From the NCBI GenBank assembly GCA_902521655.1, contig CABYSM010000002.1, positions 1-64,000 on the forward strand: a stretch of 64,000 nucleotides of DNA. Direction: 5' to 3'. Both the position numbers and the translations under genes were made by a program. Source of the DNA: an uncultured Pelagibacteraceae bacterium (GTDB taxonomy: Bacteria > Pseudomonadota > Alphaproteobacteria > Pelagibacterales > AG-422-B15). Under the pieces are notes generated by a model that did not search any database, was not told where the DNA came from, and saw only the letters and a program-made list of their open reading frames with translations. Shown piece by piece: positions 45,192-53,381 of the stretch. Numbering within the stretch: the stretch's first letter is position 1; every line of letters begins with the position of its first letter.

Positions 45192-45933
45192 TGTAAAAAA
45201 TTCAGTTTCAAAGGAAGAATGGGATGTAAGAGTAGATCTAGCAGCCTTTTATAGAACAATACCTTACTTTGGTTGGGATGATTTAATTTTTACTCATATA
45301 TCTGCAAGAGTACCTGGTACTGAAGATCATTTTTTAATAAACCCATATGGGTTTTTGTTTGACGAAATAACAGCTTCAAATCTAGTAAAAGTTGATATTA
45401 ATGGCAAAATTATCAGTGAGACTAACAATCCCATTAATCCCGCTGGATTTATTATTCATAGTGCAATTCACGAAGCAAGAAGCGATGCCCATTGTATTGT
45501 TCATTTACATTCAGATGATGGTGTTGCGGTTGCTTCATTAAAAGATGGTCTATTACCCTTGGCGCAAACTGGAATGCTTGTTCGCAATCAAATCGCTTAT
45601 CATGATTATGAAGGTGTCGCTCTCCTTGAAGATGAAAAAAAACGACTTGTTGCTGATTTAGGCGACAAAAATTTAATGATTTTACGTAACCACGGTACTT
45701 TAGCTGCAGGTAAAAATGTTGCCGATGCATTTACTTATATCTACTTTTTAGAAAGAGCGTGTACTTACCAAGTTCGTGCAATGGCTGGTAAATTAGAATT
45801 AAATAACCCATCACCAGAGGCAATCGAAACTACCAGACAGCAAGGCGAAGCTACTCAGGGCATGGCCGGAGCACTTTTATGGCCTGCAGTCAGAAGAAAG
45901 ATGGAAAAATTAGATCCATCGTTTATGAATTAA
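45184..45933 (+). CDS. Class II aldolase/adducin-family protein
   Basis: Zinc-dependent aldolase-fold protein of 249 residues. The metal-binding His pairs are in CIVHLHSDDGVAV and in the ILRNHGTLAAG segment, with WDDLIFTHISARVPG at the N-terminus. Family members include fuculose- and rhamnulose-phosphate aldolases, sugar-epimerases and adducin-like proteins of unknown activity; MAGALLWPAVRRKMEKLDPSF at the end is like the unassigned class of the latter. The overlap with glpK suggests a linked substrate. Confidence 0.85.
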   Translation: MVDVKNSVSKEEWDVRVDLAAFYRTIPYFGWDDLIFTHISARVPGTEDHFLINPYGFLFDEITASNLVKVDINGKIISETNNPINPAGFIIHSAIHEARSDAHCIVHLHSDDGVAVASLKDGLLPLAQTGMLVRNQIAYHDYEGVALLEDEKKRLVADLGDKNLMILRNHGTLAAGKNVADAFTYIYFLERACTYQVRAMAGKLELNNPSPEAIETTRQQGEATQGMAGALLWPAVRRKMEKLDPSFMN

Positions 45934-45946
45934 AAATCGATAATAA

Positions 45947-45975
45947 TTGACGTCCTATCCATTTACAGACATAGT
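45947..45975 (+). promoter_or_regulatory. Candidate promoter of formate dehydrogenase
   Basis: -35 TTGACG, a 17-nt spacer and -10 CATAGT lie in the gap after the aldolase gene. The predicted leader is about 40 nt and ends with an AGGAG ribosome site before the ATG. Confidence 0.5.
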
Positions 45976-46024
45976 CTCATTCGGAAAAATCGAATATTTA
46001 ATACAAGTACAATAGGAGTAATTA

Positions 46025-47224
46025 ATGAAAATATTATGCATTTTATATGACGACCCAAAAGGTGGAATGCCATCAAAGTATGCTTTGGATGATCTTCCTA
46101 AATTAGATAAATATCCTGATGGCATGACTCTTCCATCACCTAAAGCAATCGATTTCACACCTGGTGAATTATTAGGATGCGTTTCAGGTGAACTTGGTCT
46201 AAGAAAGTTTTTAGAGGATGCTGGTCACACACTTGTTGTAACATCTGATAAAGATGGAGACGGTTGTAAAGCTGATAAGGAATTAGTTGATGCAGATGTG
46301 GTGATATCTCAACCGTTTTTTCCATACTATCTAACAAGGGAAAAGATGGAAACAGCTCCAAATCTTAAAATGGCGATAACCGCAGGAATTGGATCAGATC
46401 ATGTTGATTTACAAGCAGCGATGGATCGTAAGGTAGATGTTGTAGAGGTGACTTTTTGTAACTCTAGATCTGTAGCTGAGCATATTGTTATGATGGTTTT
46501 ATCTTTAGTCAGAGATTATCATAATCAACATAGAATTATTAATGAAGGTGGATGGAACATTGCTGATGCTGTTCAGCGCTCTTATGACCTTGAGGGTATG
46601 CACGTTGGAACTGTGGCAGCTGGCCGTATCGGTTTAGATGCTCTGAGAAAATTAAAACATTTTGATGTTCATATGCATTACTTTGATAGACATAAACTTC
46701 CTGATGAGGTTGAGAAAGAATTAAATCTTACTTTTCACGAGTCAGTCGAGTCTATGGTTAAGGTTTGTGATGTAGTTACAATCAATTGTCCATTACATCC
46801 AGAAACCGAGCATATGTTTAACGATGAATTAATAGGCAAGATGAAAAGAGGAGCATACATTGTAAATACAGCTAGAGGTAAAATTTGTGATAAAGATGCA
46901 ATTGCTCGTGCACTTGAATCTGGTCAGCTCAGTGGTTATGCAGGAGATGTATGGTTTCCTCAACCAGCACCAAATGATCATGTATGGAGAACAATGCCTC
47001 ATCATGGGATGACTCCACATACCTCAGGAACGTCATTATCTGCACAAGCAAGATATGCTGCAGGTGTAAGAGAAATCCTTGAGTGTTTCTTTGACGGATC
47101 ACCGATAAGAGATCCATATCTTATTGTTCAAAATGGCGAACTAGCTGGTATGGGGGCTCACTCCTACAGTAAAGGCACTGCAACAGGTGGCTCTGAAGAA
47201 GCGGCTAAGTACCAAAAAAAATAA
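46025..47224 (+). CDS. NAD-dependent formate dehydrogenase
   Basis: D-2-hydroxyacid dehydrogenase-family enzyme oxidising formate to CO2 with NAD+. The 399-residue protein has MKILCILYDDPKGGMPSKYALDDLPKL, ITAGIGSDHVDLQAAMDRKVDVVEVTFCNSRSVAEHIVM, the cofactor loop VGTVAAGRIGLDALRKLKHF with Asp in HYFDRHK (NAD preference), catalytic Arg in NTARGKICD, and His in MTPHTSGTSLSAQARYAAG. Length and motifs fit the bacterial/plant Fdh clade well. It has its own promoter and a good RBS, consistent with C1 oxidation for energy. Confidence 0.96.
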   Translation: MKILCILYDDPKGGMPSKYALDDLPKLDKYPDGMTLPSPKAIDFTPGELLGCVSGELGLRKFLEDAGHTLVVTSDKDGDGCKADKELVDADVVISQPFFPYYLTREKMETAPNLKMAITAGIGSDHVDLQAAMDRKVDVVEVTFCNSRSVAEHIVMMVLSLVRDYHNQHRIINEGGWNIADAVQRSYDLEGMHVGTVAAGRIGLDALRKLKHFDVHMHYFDRHKLPDEVEKELNLTFHESVESMVKVCDVVTINCPLHPETEHMFNDELIGKMKRGAYIVNTARGKICDKDAIARALESGQLSGYAGDVWFPQPAPNDHVWRTMPHHGMTPHTSGTSLSAQARYAAGVREILECFFDGSPIRDPYLIVQNGELAGMGAHSYSKGTATGGSEEAAKYQKK

Positions 47225-47234
47225 TTATTTTTTC

Positions 47235-47262
47235 TATAGGACGGAAGAAATTCCGTCCTATA
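47235..47262 (+). promoter_or_regulatory. Perfect 12-bp inverted repeat before the hydroxylase gene
   Basis: TATAGGACGGAA, a GAAA tetraloop and the exact reverse complement TTCCGTCCTATA form a strong hairpin after the formate dehydrogenase stop. It is not followed by a T-run in either direction, so it is not a typical intrinsic terminator. It ends 4 nt before the next start codon, where the ribosome would bind. Confidence 0.8.
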
Positions 47263-47266
47263 TAAT

Positions 47267-47893
47267 ATGAATATGAGTACTGTATTCAAAAATTATTTTT
47301 CTCATTCAACCGTTGTAGGCTTTATTCTGATGGCTGTATTAGGAGTATTTTATATATTTAATACAGGTCTTATAAATGACTATCTAATCTGGATATTTAT
47401 TCCAATCCTTCTTGCTCCATTTTATGAATGGTATGTTCACAAATATCAGTTACACGTTGAACTTACAAAGAAAGATGGTTGGTATAGAAGATACCAAATA
47501 GTTCTTCATCATGGACATCATCGCGATCCTGATAATATAAAACTCCAGTTCGCACCTTGGAGATATTTAATCTATACATATGGTCAGGTTTATTTTTTTT
47601 ATTCATTAATTTTTTGGAGTTTTGGTGCTGCTATTGTCCCATTTACCGGACATCTGATTTACCATCTTTGGTACGAATGGATTCACTTAGCACACCATTC
47701 AAAAAACTATAAACCTCTAACTAAAGTCGGTAAAAGTCTTCGTGACGCGCATATGAGCCACCACTTTCATAATGAAAATTATAATTGGGGCATTACTAAC
47801 ATGATTGGTGATTATTTTTTTAAAACCCTGAAAGATAACAAATCTATTACTAAAAGTCCTACGACTAAGTCAATTAACGGTTATACAGACTAA
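47267..47893 (+). CDS. Fatty acid hydroxylase/sterol desaturase superfamily membrane protein
   Basis: Integral membrane di-iron oxygenase-like protein of 208 residues with several His boxes: EWYVHKYQLH, LHHGHHRDP, WIHLAHHSKNY and DAHMSHHFHNENYNWGIT. The arrangement of Hx3-4H, HxxHH and HxxHH boxes with about four membrane helices fits the fatty-acid-hydroxylase superfamily, which hydroxylates or desaturates lipids. The exact substrate (fatty acid, carotenoid, sphingoid) cannot be predicted. An alternative ATG is two codons further on. It stands directly behind the hairpin described separately. Confidence 0.83.
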   Translation: MNMSTVFKNYFSHSTVVGFILMAVLGVFYIFNTGLINDYLIWIFIPILLAPFYEWYVHKYQLHVELTKKDGWYRRYQIVLHHGHHRDPDNIKLQFAPWRYLIYTYGQVYFFYSLIFWSFGAAIVPFTGHLIYHLWYEWIHLAHHSKNYKPLTKVGKSLRDAHMSHHFHNENYNWGITNMIGDYFFKTLKDNKSITKSPTTKSINGYTD

Positions 47894-47905
47894 ATAAATT
47901 TTAAA

Positions 47906-47981
47906 TGGTGCCCCCACACGGACTTGAACCGCGAACCTATTGATTACAAATCAATTGCTCTACCAATTGAGCTATAGGGGC
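47906..47981 (-). tRNA. tRNA-Thr (TGT anticodon)
   Basis: On the reverse strand the 7-bp acceptor (gcccctata side) pairs with tgggggc, the anticodon arm attgatttgtaatcaat exposes TGT, the T arm has ggttcaa, and CCA is encoded. The length is 76 nt. Confidence 0.96.
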
Positions 47982-48052
47982 GCATTAATGTATGAATCTT
48001 TTTAAAATTATAAGCTTTATTTGTCTATATTTATTTATATTATGAAGGTTAC

Positions 48053-48151
48053 ATGAAAAAATTTTTAGAGTTTATTGGTGGCCAGATAGCCCTTGCTTAT
48101 CTAGTGGTATTTTTCATTCTTGTGTTAGCGATGATTTCACTAGCACTTTAG
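48053..48151 (+). CDS. Possible 32-residue single-helix membrane peptide
   Basis: Too short for the ORF track. It translates as MKKFLEFIGGQIALAYLVVF and then FILVLAMISLAL, giving two Lys at the N-terminus and one continuous hydrophobic helix. A GAAGG ribosome site lies about 6 nt before the ATG. Its 3' end overlaps the end of the convergent rlmB gene by 12 nt. No function can be assigned, and chance is possible in such AT-rich sequence, but the RBS, positive start and clean helix argue for a real small protein. Confidence 0.45.
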   Translation: MKKFLEFIGGQIALAYLVVFFILVLAMISLAL

Positions 48152-48913
48152 GATTGAGTTAGAAATATCGTGAAATGCGATTGCCGCAGTATTGGATACA
48201 TTTAAACTTTCTAATTCATCATTTATGCCAATTTTGATTATTTCATCGCATAGAGAATTTGTTATCCTTCTTAGACCTTTATTTTCTGAACCTAAAATAA
48301 TGACTACTTTTTTTGGAAAATTTATTTCTTTAAGAGATTTTTCAGCATCCATTTCTAAGCCATAAATCCAATAACCAGTTTCTTTTAATTTTTTTATACA
48401 AGAACTTATATTTTTAATTTTTGTAAAAGGAACTTTATCAACTCCACTAGATGCAGCTTTCGTGAGAAATGAATTCTCATTTACAGAATTATCTTGAGTG
48501 AGTATTATGCCGTCAAGTTTAAATGCTAAGGCAGAGCGAAAAATTGCTCCAACATTTTGCGAATCTTCTAATTGATCAAGTAAGGCGATGATTGAATATT
48601 CCTTATGACAGTAGTTTAGAAATTCCTTAAGCTCAGGCATCTTAAGCTTTTCTACTTTAAGGCAAATTCCTTGATGGTTTGAAACGCCTCCCAATAGACT
48701 TTCAATCTCTACTCTAGTTTTCTTCCTTTTTGCAAATTTGAGTTTTTTTATGTCTACTTCTTGAATGAGCTTTTTTTCAGCTTCAATTGTAAAGTTTATC
48801 TCATATTTTACTCTATTATTATTGTTTAGAGCCCCAACAACTGCATGATGTCCATAAATCCAGTAGTCTGAATTTTGCCTTTTTTTAGGGAATTTTTTAA
48901 ATCTATTCTTCAT
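48140..48913 (-). CDS. rlmB: 23S rRNA (guanosine-2251-2'-O)-methyltransferase, RlmB/TrmH-like
   Basis: SPOUT-family 2'-O-methyltransferase of 257 residues. The N-terminal substrate-binding domain (YWIYGHHAVVGALNNNNR, SNHQGICLKVEKL) is followed by the knot domain: LLDQLEDSQNVGAIFRSALAF, VVIILGSENKGLRRI, and LESLNVSNTAAIAFHD. The pattern fits RlmB; TrmH-type alternatives are less likely. The start is preceded by Lys/Arg-rich residues, as is common. It lies convergent to the small membrane peptide and upstream of the tRNA-Tyr promoter on the other strand. Confidence 0.9.
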   Translation of the reverse strand: MKNRFKKFPKKRQNSDYWIYGHHAVVGALNNNNRVKYEINFTIEAEKKLIQEVDIKKLKFAKRKKTRVEIESLLGGVSNHQGICLKVEKLKMPELKEFLNYCHKEYSIIALLDQLEDSQNVGAIFRSALAFKLDGIILTQDNSVNENSFLTKAASSGVDKVPFTKIKNISSCIKKLKETGYWIYGLEMDAEKSLKEINFPKKVVIILGSENKGLRRITNSLCDEIIKIGINDELESLNVSNTAAIAFHDISNSILKC

Positions 48914-48968
48914 GTATTTAAGAATTTAGCATTTTTAATTTATTTAGGTTCAAAAATATTAATATTTA

Positions 48969-48997
48969 TTGATTTAGGGTCTTTTTTTACATATAAG
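48969..48997 (+). promoter_or_regulatory. Candidate promoter for the tRNA-Tyr/tRNA-Gly/tuf unit
   Basis: -35 TTGATT, a 17-nt spacer and -10 TATAAG lie about 70 nt before tRNA-Tyr. Both boxes are good matches and the position suits a shared tRNA-tuf transcript. Confidence 0.55.
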
Positions 48998-49065
48998 TCA
49001 CCCCTTAAGGTTCAATAGACTATGTCTAGGGAAACTTATCTTGAGATGTTGATAAAACTTTCTCG

Positions 49066-49150
49066 GGAGGGGTGCCCGAGTGGTTAAAGGGGACGGGCTG
49101 TAAACCCGTTAGCTATGCTTACGTTGGTTCGAATCCAACCCCCTCCACCA
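49066..49150 (+). tRNA. tRNA-Tyr (GTA anticodon)
   Basis: Class II tRNA with a long variable arm. Acceptor ggagggg pairs with cccctcc, the anticodon loop ctgtaaa exposes GTA, the T arm carries ggttcgaatcc, and CCA is encoded. It is first of two tRNAs upstream of tuf. Confidence 0.97.
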
Positions 49151-49184
49151 CGAAAAGGTACCTTATGGTAGCTTGAAGGAACAA

Positions 49185-49258
49185 GCGGGTGTAGCTTAGT
49201 GGTAAAGCTCCAGCCTTCCAAGCTGATTACGAGGGTTCGATTCCCTTCACCCGCTCCA
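49185..49258 (+). tRNA. tRNA-Gly (TCC anticodon)
   Basis: Acceptor gcgggtg pairs with cacccgc, the anticodon loop cttccaa exposes TCC, the T arm reads gagggttcgattccctt, and CCA is encoded. It lies 34 nt after tRNA-Tyr and 36 nt before tuf. Confidence 0.97.
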
Positions 49259-49294
49259 AAATTAAAGTTGTTTAAAAACTGAGAGGACAAAAAA

Positions 49295-50485
49295 ATGGCT
49301 AAAGAAAAATTCGATCGTAGTAAACCGCATTGTAATGTTGGAACTATTGGTCACGTGGATCATGGTAAAACTACTTTGACCGCAGCAATTACAAAAGTAT
49401 TATCTGAATCTGGTGGCGCAGAATTCACTGCATACGATGCAATAGATAAAGCACCAGAAGAAAAAGAGCGTGGGATTACAATTTCTACAGCACACGTTGA
49501 ATATACAACTGATGCAAGACACTATGCTCACGTAGATTGTCCAGGTCACGCTGACTACGTTAAGAACATGATAACAGGAGCGGCTCAAATGGATGGAGCT
49601 ATCTTAGTTGTTAATGCAGCTGACGGTCCTATGCCACAAACACGTGAACACATTTTATTAGCACGTCAAGTTGGTGTTCCAGCAATTGTTGTTTACCTAA
49701 ACAAAGTTGATCAGGTTGATGATGCTGAATTGCTTGAACTTGTTGAAGTTGAAATAAGAGATATTCTTAATGAATATGATTTTCCTGGTGATGCAACTCC
49801 CATTGTTAAAGGATCTGCATTAGCGGCAGTTGAGAGCAGAGATGATGAGATTGGTAAGAATTCTATTGCAGAATTAATGAAAGCTGTTGATGAATTTATC
49901 CCACAACCAGAAAGAGATAAGGATAAGCCATTCCTTATGCCAATTGAGGACGTATTTTCAATTTCTGGAAGAGGAACAGTTTGTACCGGTAGAGTAGAAA
50001 GTGGAATTGTTAAAGTTGGAGAAGAACTTGAGATCGTTGGTATTAAAGATACTCAAAAAACCACTTGTACTGGAGTAGAGATGTTCAGAAAGCTTCTAGA
50101 TACTGGAGAGGCTGGAGATAATATCGGTGCTCTTTTAAGAGGCGTTGAGAGAGACCAAGTTGAGAGAGGCCAAGTGCTTGCTCATCCTGGAACTATCACT
50201 CCTCATACAAAGTTTAAATGTGAAGCTTATGTTCTTAAAAAAGAAGAGGGTGGACGACATACACCTTTCTTTACAAACTACAGACCTCAGTTCTATTTCA
50301 GAACAACAGATGTAACTGGTGTTTGTCAGCTTCCTGAAGGTACTGAGATGGTTATGCCGGGAGATAATATTTCAATGGAAGTTGAAATGATTGCTCCAAT
50401 AGCAATGGATAAAGGGGTGCGCTTTGCGATAAGAGAAGGTGGTCGTACGGTTGGCTCTGGCGTTGTAACGGAAATTATTTCATAA
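49295..50485 (+). CDS. tuf: Translation elongation factor Tu
   Basis: GTPase that carries aminoacyl-tRNA to the ribosome. The 396-residue protein has the P-loop GHVDHGKT (19-26), switch segment [29 protein letters not shown] (VYLNKVDQ), and domains 2 and 3 with [12 protein letters not shown] and [14 protein letters not shown]. The start has a good AGAGG site. tRNA-Trp begins only 4 nt after the stop, so tRNA and mRNA are cut from one transcript. Confidence 0.99.
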   Translation: MAKEKFDRSKPHCNVGTIGHVDHGKTTLTAAITKVLSESGGAEFTAYDAIDKAPEEKERGITISTAHVEYTTDARHYAHVDCPGHADYVKNMITGAAQMDGAILVVNAADGPMPQTREHILLARQVGVPAIVVYLNKVDQVDDAELLELVEVEIRDILNEYDFPGDATPIVKGSALAAVESRDDEIGKNSIAELMKAVDEFIPQPERDKDKPFLMPIEDVFSISGRGTVCTGRVESGIVKVGEELEIVGIKDTQKTTCTGVEMFRKLLDTGEAGDNIGALLRGVERDQVERGQVLAHPGTITPHTKFKCEAYVLKKEEGGRHTPFFTNYRPQFYFRTTDVTGVCQLPEGTEMVMPGDNISMEVEMIAPIAMDKGVRFAIREGGRTVGSGVVTEIIS

Positions 50486-50489
50486 CTGG

Positions 50490-50565
50490 AGGAGTGTAGC
50501 TCAACTGGTAGAGCACCGGTCTCCAAAACCGGGGGTTGGGGGTTCGAGTCCCTTCGCTCCTGCCA
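50490..50565 (+). tRNA. tRNA-Trp (CCA anticodon)
   Basis: Acceptor aggagtg pairs with cgctcct, the anticodon loop ctccaaa exposes CCA, and the 3' CCA is encoded. It lies between tuf and secE, the usual proteobacterial position. Confidence 0.97.
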
Positions 50566-50580
50566 TTTAAGAAAAGAATT

Positions 50581-50769
50581 ATGAAACCTTTGAAGTTTAT
50601 ACAGGAAGTGAGAAGAGAAGGAGGTAAAGTAACATGGCCTTCTTCAAGGGAAACTCTTACGGGATCAGTGATGGTCGTCATTATTACTGCTTTTGCTGCA
50701 GTATTTTTCTTGATAATAGACCAAATTTTTAGCTTCGGACTCGATAGACTGATAGGACTGGCTGTTTAA
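50581..50769 (+). CDS. secE: Preprotein translocase subunit SecE
   Basis: Small essential subunit of the SecYEG channel. The track start at 50536 lies inside tRNA-Trp; I use the ATG at 50581, which gives the typical 62-residue SecE: MKPLKFIQEVRREGGKVTWPSSRETLTGSVMVV with the conserved amphipathic helix and KVTWP motif, then one membrane helix. Its TAA abuts the nusG ATG with no gap. Confidence 0.96.
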   Translation: MKPLKFIQEVRREGGKVTWPSSRETLTGSVMVVIITAFAAVFFLIIDQIFSFGLDRLIGLAV

Positions 50770-51303
50770 ATGACTCACAGATGGTATATTGTGCACGCTT
50801 ATTCTGGTTTTGAAAAAAAAGTCGCAGCAGCTATTTTAGATAAAGCTAAAACTAAAAATATAGAAGCAGCATTTAGTGAGATCATTGTTCCCACTGAAGA
50901 GGTTGTAGAAGTCAAAAAAGGCAAGAAGAGAAATGCTGAAAGAAAGTTTTTCCCTGGTTATGTATTAACCAAGATGGAAATGACTGATGAAACATACCAT
51001 ATGGTCAAGGAACTACCAAAGGTCAGTGGTTTTTTAGGCCATACACAAGGTAAGCCCTCGGCGGTGCCTGAAAGTGAGATAAATAAGATTTTACAAGACA
51101 TAGAAGAAGGTGTAACTAGTCCAAAACCTTCTATTACATTTGAAGTGGGCGAGCAAGTCAGAGTAAGCGATGGACCTTTTGCCTCATTTAATGGATTAAT
51201 AGAGGAAATTGATGAAGAAAGATCTAGGGTTAAAGTTTCTGTTTCAATATTTGGACGATCTACACCAGTAGAGCTTGAATACACACAGGTAGAAAAGGCA
51301 TAA
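50770..51303 (+). CDS. nusG: Transcription termination/antitermination factor NusG
   Basis: Processivity factor that binds RNA polymerase and links it to the ribosome or Rho. The 177-residue protein has the NGN domain ([39 protein letters not shown]) and the KOW domain ([53 protein letters not shown]). It is zero-gap coupled to secE and is followed by rplK after one base. Confidence 0.98.
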   Translation: MTHRWYIVHAYSGFEKKVAAAILDKAKTKNIEAAFSEIIVPTEEVVEVKKGKKRNAERKFFPGYVLTKMEMTDETYHMVKELPKVSGFLGHTQGKPSAVPESEINKILQDIEEGVTSPKPSITFEVGEQVRVSDGPFASFNGLIEEIDEERSRVKVSVSIFGRSTPVELEYTQVEKA

Positions 51304-51304
51304 A

Positions 51305-51733
51305 ATGGCAAAAGAAATTGAAGGAAAGTTAAAGTTACAAGTGCCAGCTGGACAAGCAAATCCGTCTCCACCAGTTGGACCAGCCCTCGGACAAAGAGGT
51401 ATTAACATTATGGACTTCTGCAAGGTATTTAATGAGAAAAGTAAAGGGGAGCAGCCTGGAGTTATGTTGCCTGTTGTGGTTACATATAACACTGACAAAA
51501 GTTTTAGCATTGAAATTAAGCTACCACCGGCATCATTTTTTATTAAAGAAGCATTAAAAATAAAAAAAGGATCTAAAGAGCCTGGTAGAGATATGATTTC
51601 AACTATTTCTACATCACAATGTAGGGATATTGCAGAAAAGAAATTAAAAGATCTAAACGCAAATACTATTGAGCAAGGTACTAAAATCATTATTGGTTCT
51701 GCAAAATCAATGGGTATTGAGGTAACAAGCTAA
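51305..51733 (+). CDS. rplK: 50S ribosomal protein L11
   Basis: Component of the GTPase-associated centre of the 50S subunit. The 142-residue protein has [31 protein letters not shown] and the C-terminal RNA-binding domain ending in [14 protein letters not shown]. Its stop overlaps the rplA ATG (TAATG). Confidence 0.99.
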   Translation: MAKEIEGKLKLQVPAGQANPSPPVGPALGQRGINIMDFCKVFNEKSKGEQPGVMLPVVVTYNTDKSFSIEIKLPPASFFIKEALKIKKGSKEPGRDMISTISTSQCRDIAEKKLKDLNANTIEQGTKIIIGSAKSMGIEVTS

Positions 51734-52416
51734 TGAACAAAAGAATGAAAGATATTTTGAGTCAAAATGATTTTTCGAAATCATACAATTTAGTTGATGC
51801 TATTGAGCTAGCAATAAAGTCTTCAACCACTAAATTTGATGAAACAATTGATATATGCATGAATTTAAATATTGATCCTAAAAATGGAGAGCAAAATGTG
51901 CGGGGTAAATTAAAATTACCAAAGAGTTTAGGCAAACAAGTCAAAGTGTGCGTTATTGTTCCTGAAGATAAGCAGCAAGAAGCAAAGGATGCTGGAGCTG
52001 ACATAGTAGGATCTGACGAACTTGTCCAAAAGGTTGAAGGAGGCTTCACAGACTTTGACAGGTGTATAGCTTCACCAGATATGATGTCAAAAGTTGGTAA
52101 ATTAGGAAAGGTTCTGGGCCCAAGAAATTTAATGCCGAATCCTAAACTGGGCACTGTTACGAATGATATAAAACAAGCAATTGCTGATGCGAAAGCAGGA
52201 GAGATCGAATATAAAAGCAATGAAACTCTAATACAGGCGGGCATAGCAAAATCAAGTTTTGCAAAGGAAGATATTCAAAAGAATATACAATTTTTTGTTG
52301 AGAAAATTTCAAAAGATCGACCTTCTGGTGTAAAAGGTGATTTTTTAAAAAAAATATATATAAGTCCAACAATGGGACCAGGTGTTAGTGTTGATATAAA
52401 TACTATAGACGGATAA
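51733..52416 (+). CDS. rplA: 50S ribosomal protein L1
   Basis: L1-stalk protein of the 50S subunit and, in other bacteria, translational repressor of its own operon. The 227-residue protein has the family core LGKVLGPRNLMPNPKLGTVT and YKSNETLIQAGIAK. It is followed by rplJ after only 3 nt, leaving no room for the long L10 leader known from E. coli. Confidence 0.98.
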   Translation: MNKRMKDILSQNDFSKSYNLVDAIELAIKSSTTKFDETIDICMNLNIDPKNGEQNVRGKLKLPKSLGKQVKVCVIVPEDKQQEAKDAGADIVGSDELVQKVEGGFTDFDRCIASPDMMSKVGKLGKVLGPRNLMPNPKLGTVTNDIKQAIADAKAGEIEYKSNETLIQAGIAKSSFAKEDIQKNIQFFVEKISKDRPSGVKGDFLKKIYISPTMGPGVSVDINTIDG

Positions 52417-52419
52417 ATT

Positions 52420-52926
52420 ATGAAGAGAGAGCAAAAAGAAATTTTTATTAAGAATTTAAAAACTATTATAGGAGAGAATAGTTTAATTCTTGTTTTTCAT
52501 TACAGAGGTATGTCTATGAGTGAAATGACAGATTTGAGAGTTCAGTCATTCAATACTGGCTGCAATATAAAAGTTACAAACAATAGACTTGCTAAATTAG
52601 CGCTACAGGAAACTGATAAAGTTGAATTATCTGACTTATTTGATGGACCAACAGCCATAGCGTATGCTAATGATCCAGCTTCATTAACAAAGCTTGTTGT
52701 CGAATTTGCAAAGAATAACAATAACTTAGTTATCCAGGGTGGAATAATGGATAATGAAATTTTAAGTGTTGAAAAAATTGAAATTTTATCTAAATTGCCA
52801 TCTCTCGAGGAAATAAGGGCACAATTAATAGGTTTAATAAACTCACCTGCGCAGAAAATAGCATCAGTATTGACTGCACCATCAGGTGATTTAGCAAGAG
52901 TATTTAACGCGTACAGTTCGAAGTAA
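52420..52926 (+). CDS. rplJ: 50S ribosomal protein L10
   Basis: Base of the L7/L12 stalk. The 168-residue protein has the N-terminal rRNA-binding part (LVFHYRGMSMSEMTDLR, IKVTNNRLAKLAL, FDGPTAIAYANDP) and the C-terminal helix that binds L7/L12 dimers (PAQKIASVLTAPSGDLARVFNAYSSK). The rplL gene follows after 30 nt with its own strong ribosome site, as needed for its higher copy number. Confidence 0.98.
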   Translation: MKREQKEIFIKNLKTIIGENSLILVFHYRGMSMSEMTDLRVQSFNTGCNIKVTNNRLAKLALQETDKVELSDLFDGPTAIAYANDPASLTKLVVEFAKNNNNLVIQGGIMDNEILSVEKIEILSKLPSLEEIRAQLIGLINSPAQKIASVLTAPSGDLARVFNAYSSK

Positions 52927-52956
52927 TATTTTAATTAAGTAAGAAAGGGAATAAAA

Positions 52957-53334
52957 ATGGCTGACCTCCAACAAATAGTTGATCAACTATCAGATCTAAC
53001 AGTTATAGAAGCTGCAGAGCTTTCAAAGTTATTAGAAGAAAAGTGGGGGGTATCTGCCGCTGCACCTGTAGCGGTAGCCGCTGCTGGAGCTGCACCTGCA
53101 GGAGATGCTGCAGAAGAAGAAAAAGATGAATTCACAATCGTCTTAGCAGCCGCTGGTGATAAGAAGATAAATGTAATTAAAGAAGTTAGAACAATTACAG
53201 GCTTAGGATTAAAGGAAGCAAAAGATCTAGTAGAGGGTGCTCCAAAAGAATTGAAGACAGGAGTATCAAAAGATGAAGCAAATGGTTTCAAGGAGAAACT
53301 TGAAGCAGCCGGCGCGACTGTAGAACTTAAATAA
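52957..53334 (+). CDS. rplL: 50S ribosomal protein L7/L12
   Basis: Multi-copy stalk protein that recruits translational GTPases. The 125-residue product shows the N-terminal dimerisation helices, an Ala/Gly-rich hinge ([14 protein letters not shown]) and the globular C-terminal domain [49 protein letters not shown] precedes the start at good spacing. The gene has higher GC in the hinge due to Ala codons only. Confidence 0.99.
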   Translation: MADLQQIVDQLSDLTVIEAAELSKLLEEKWGVSAAAPVAVAAAGAAPAGDAAEEEKDEFTIVLAAAGDKKINVIKEVRTITGLGLKEAKDLVEGAPKELKTGVSKDEANGFKEKLEAAGATVELK

Positions 53335-53353
53335 ATTAAATAAATATTTTACT

Positions 53354-53378
53354 TAATAGTTTGTTACGCAAACTATTA
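53354..53378 (+). promoter_or_regulatory. Perfect hairpin between rplL and rpoB
   Basis: A 10-bp exact stem (taatagtttg / caaactatta) with loop ttacg lies in the 47-nt gap and ends 3 nt before the rpoB start codon. E. coli has an attenuator and an RNase III site in the same junction, but with different sequence. The position could affect rpoB translation initiation or mRNA processing. There is no following T-run. Confidence 0.7.
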
Positions 53379-53381
53379 TGA

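Noticed and set aside
50536-50580. N-terminal extension of secE in the track
   Set aside because: It lies within tRNA-Trp; the ATG at 50581 gives the normal SecE N-terminus.
51244-51690. Reverse-strand ORF of 148 residues across nusG/rplK
   Set aside because: It is antisense to two well-supported genes; no ribosome site or family match was seen.
51762-52244. Reverse-strand ORF of 160 residues
   Set aside because: It is antisense to rplA, a clear ribosomal protein gene, and has no recognisable domain; a shadow ORF.
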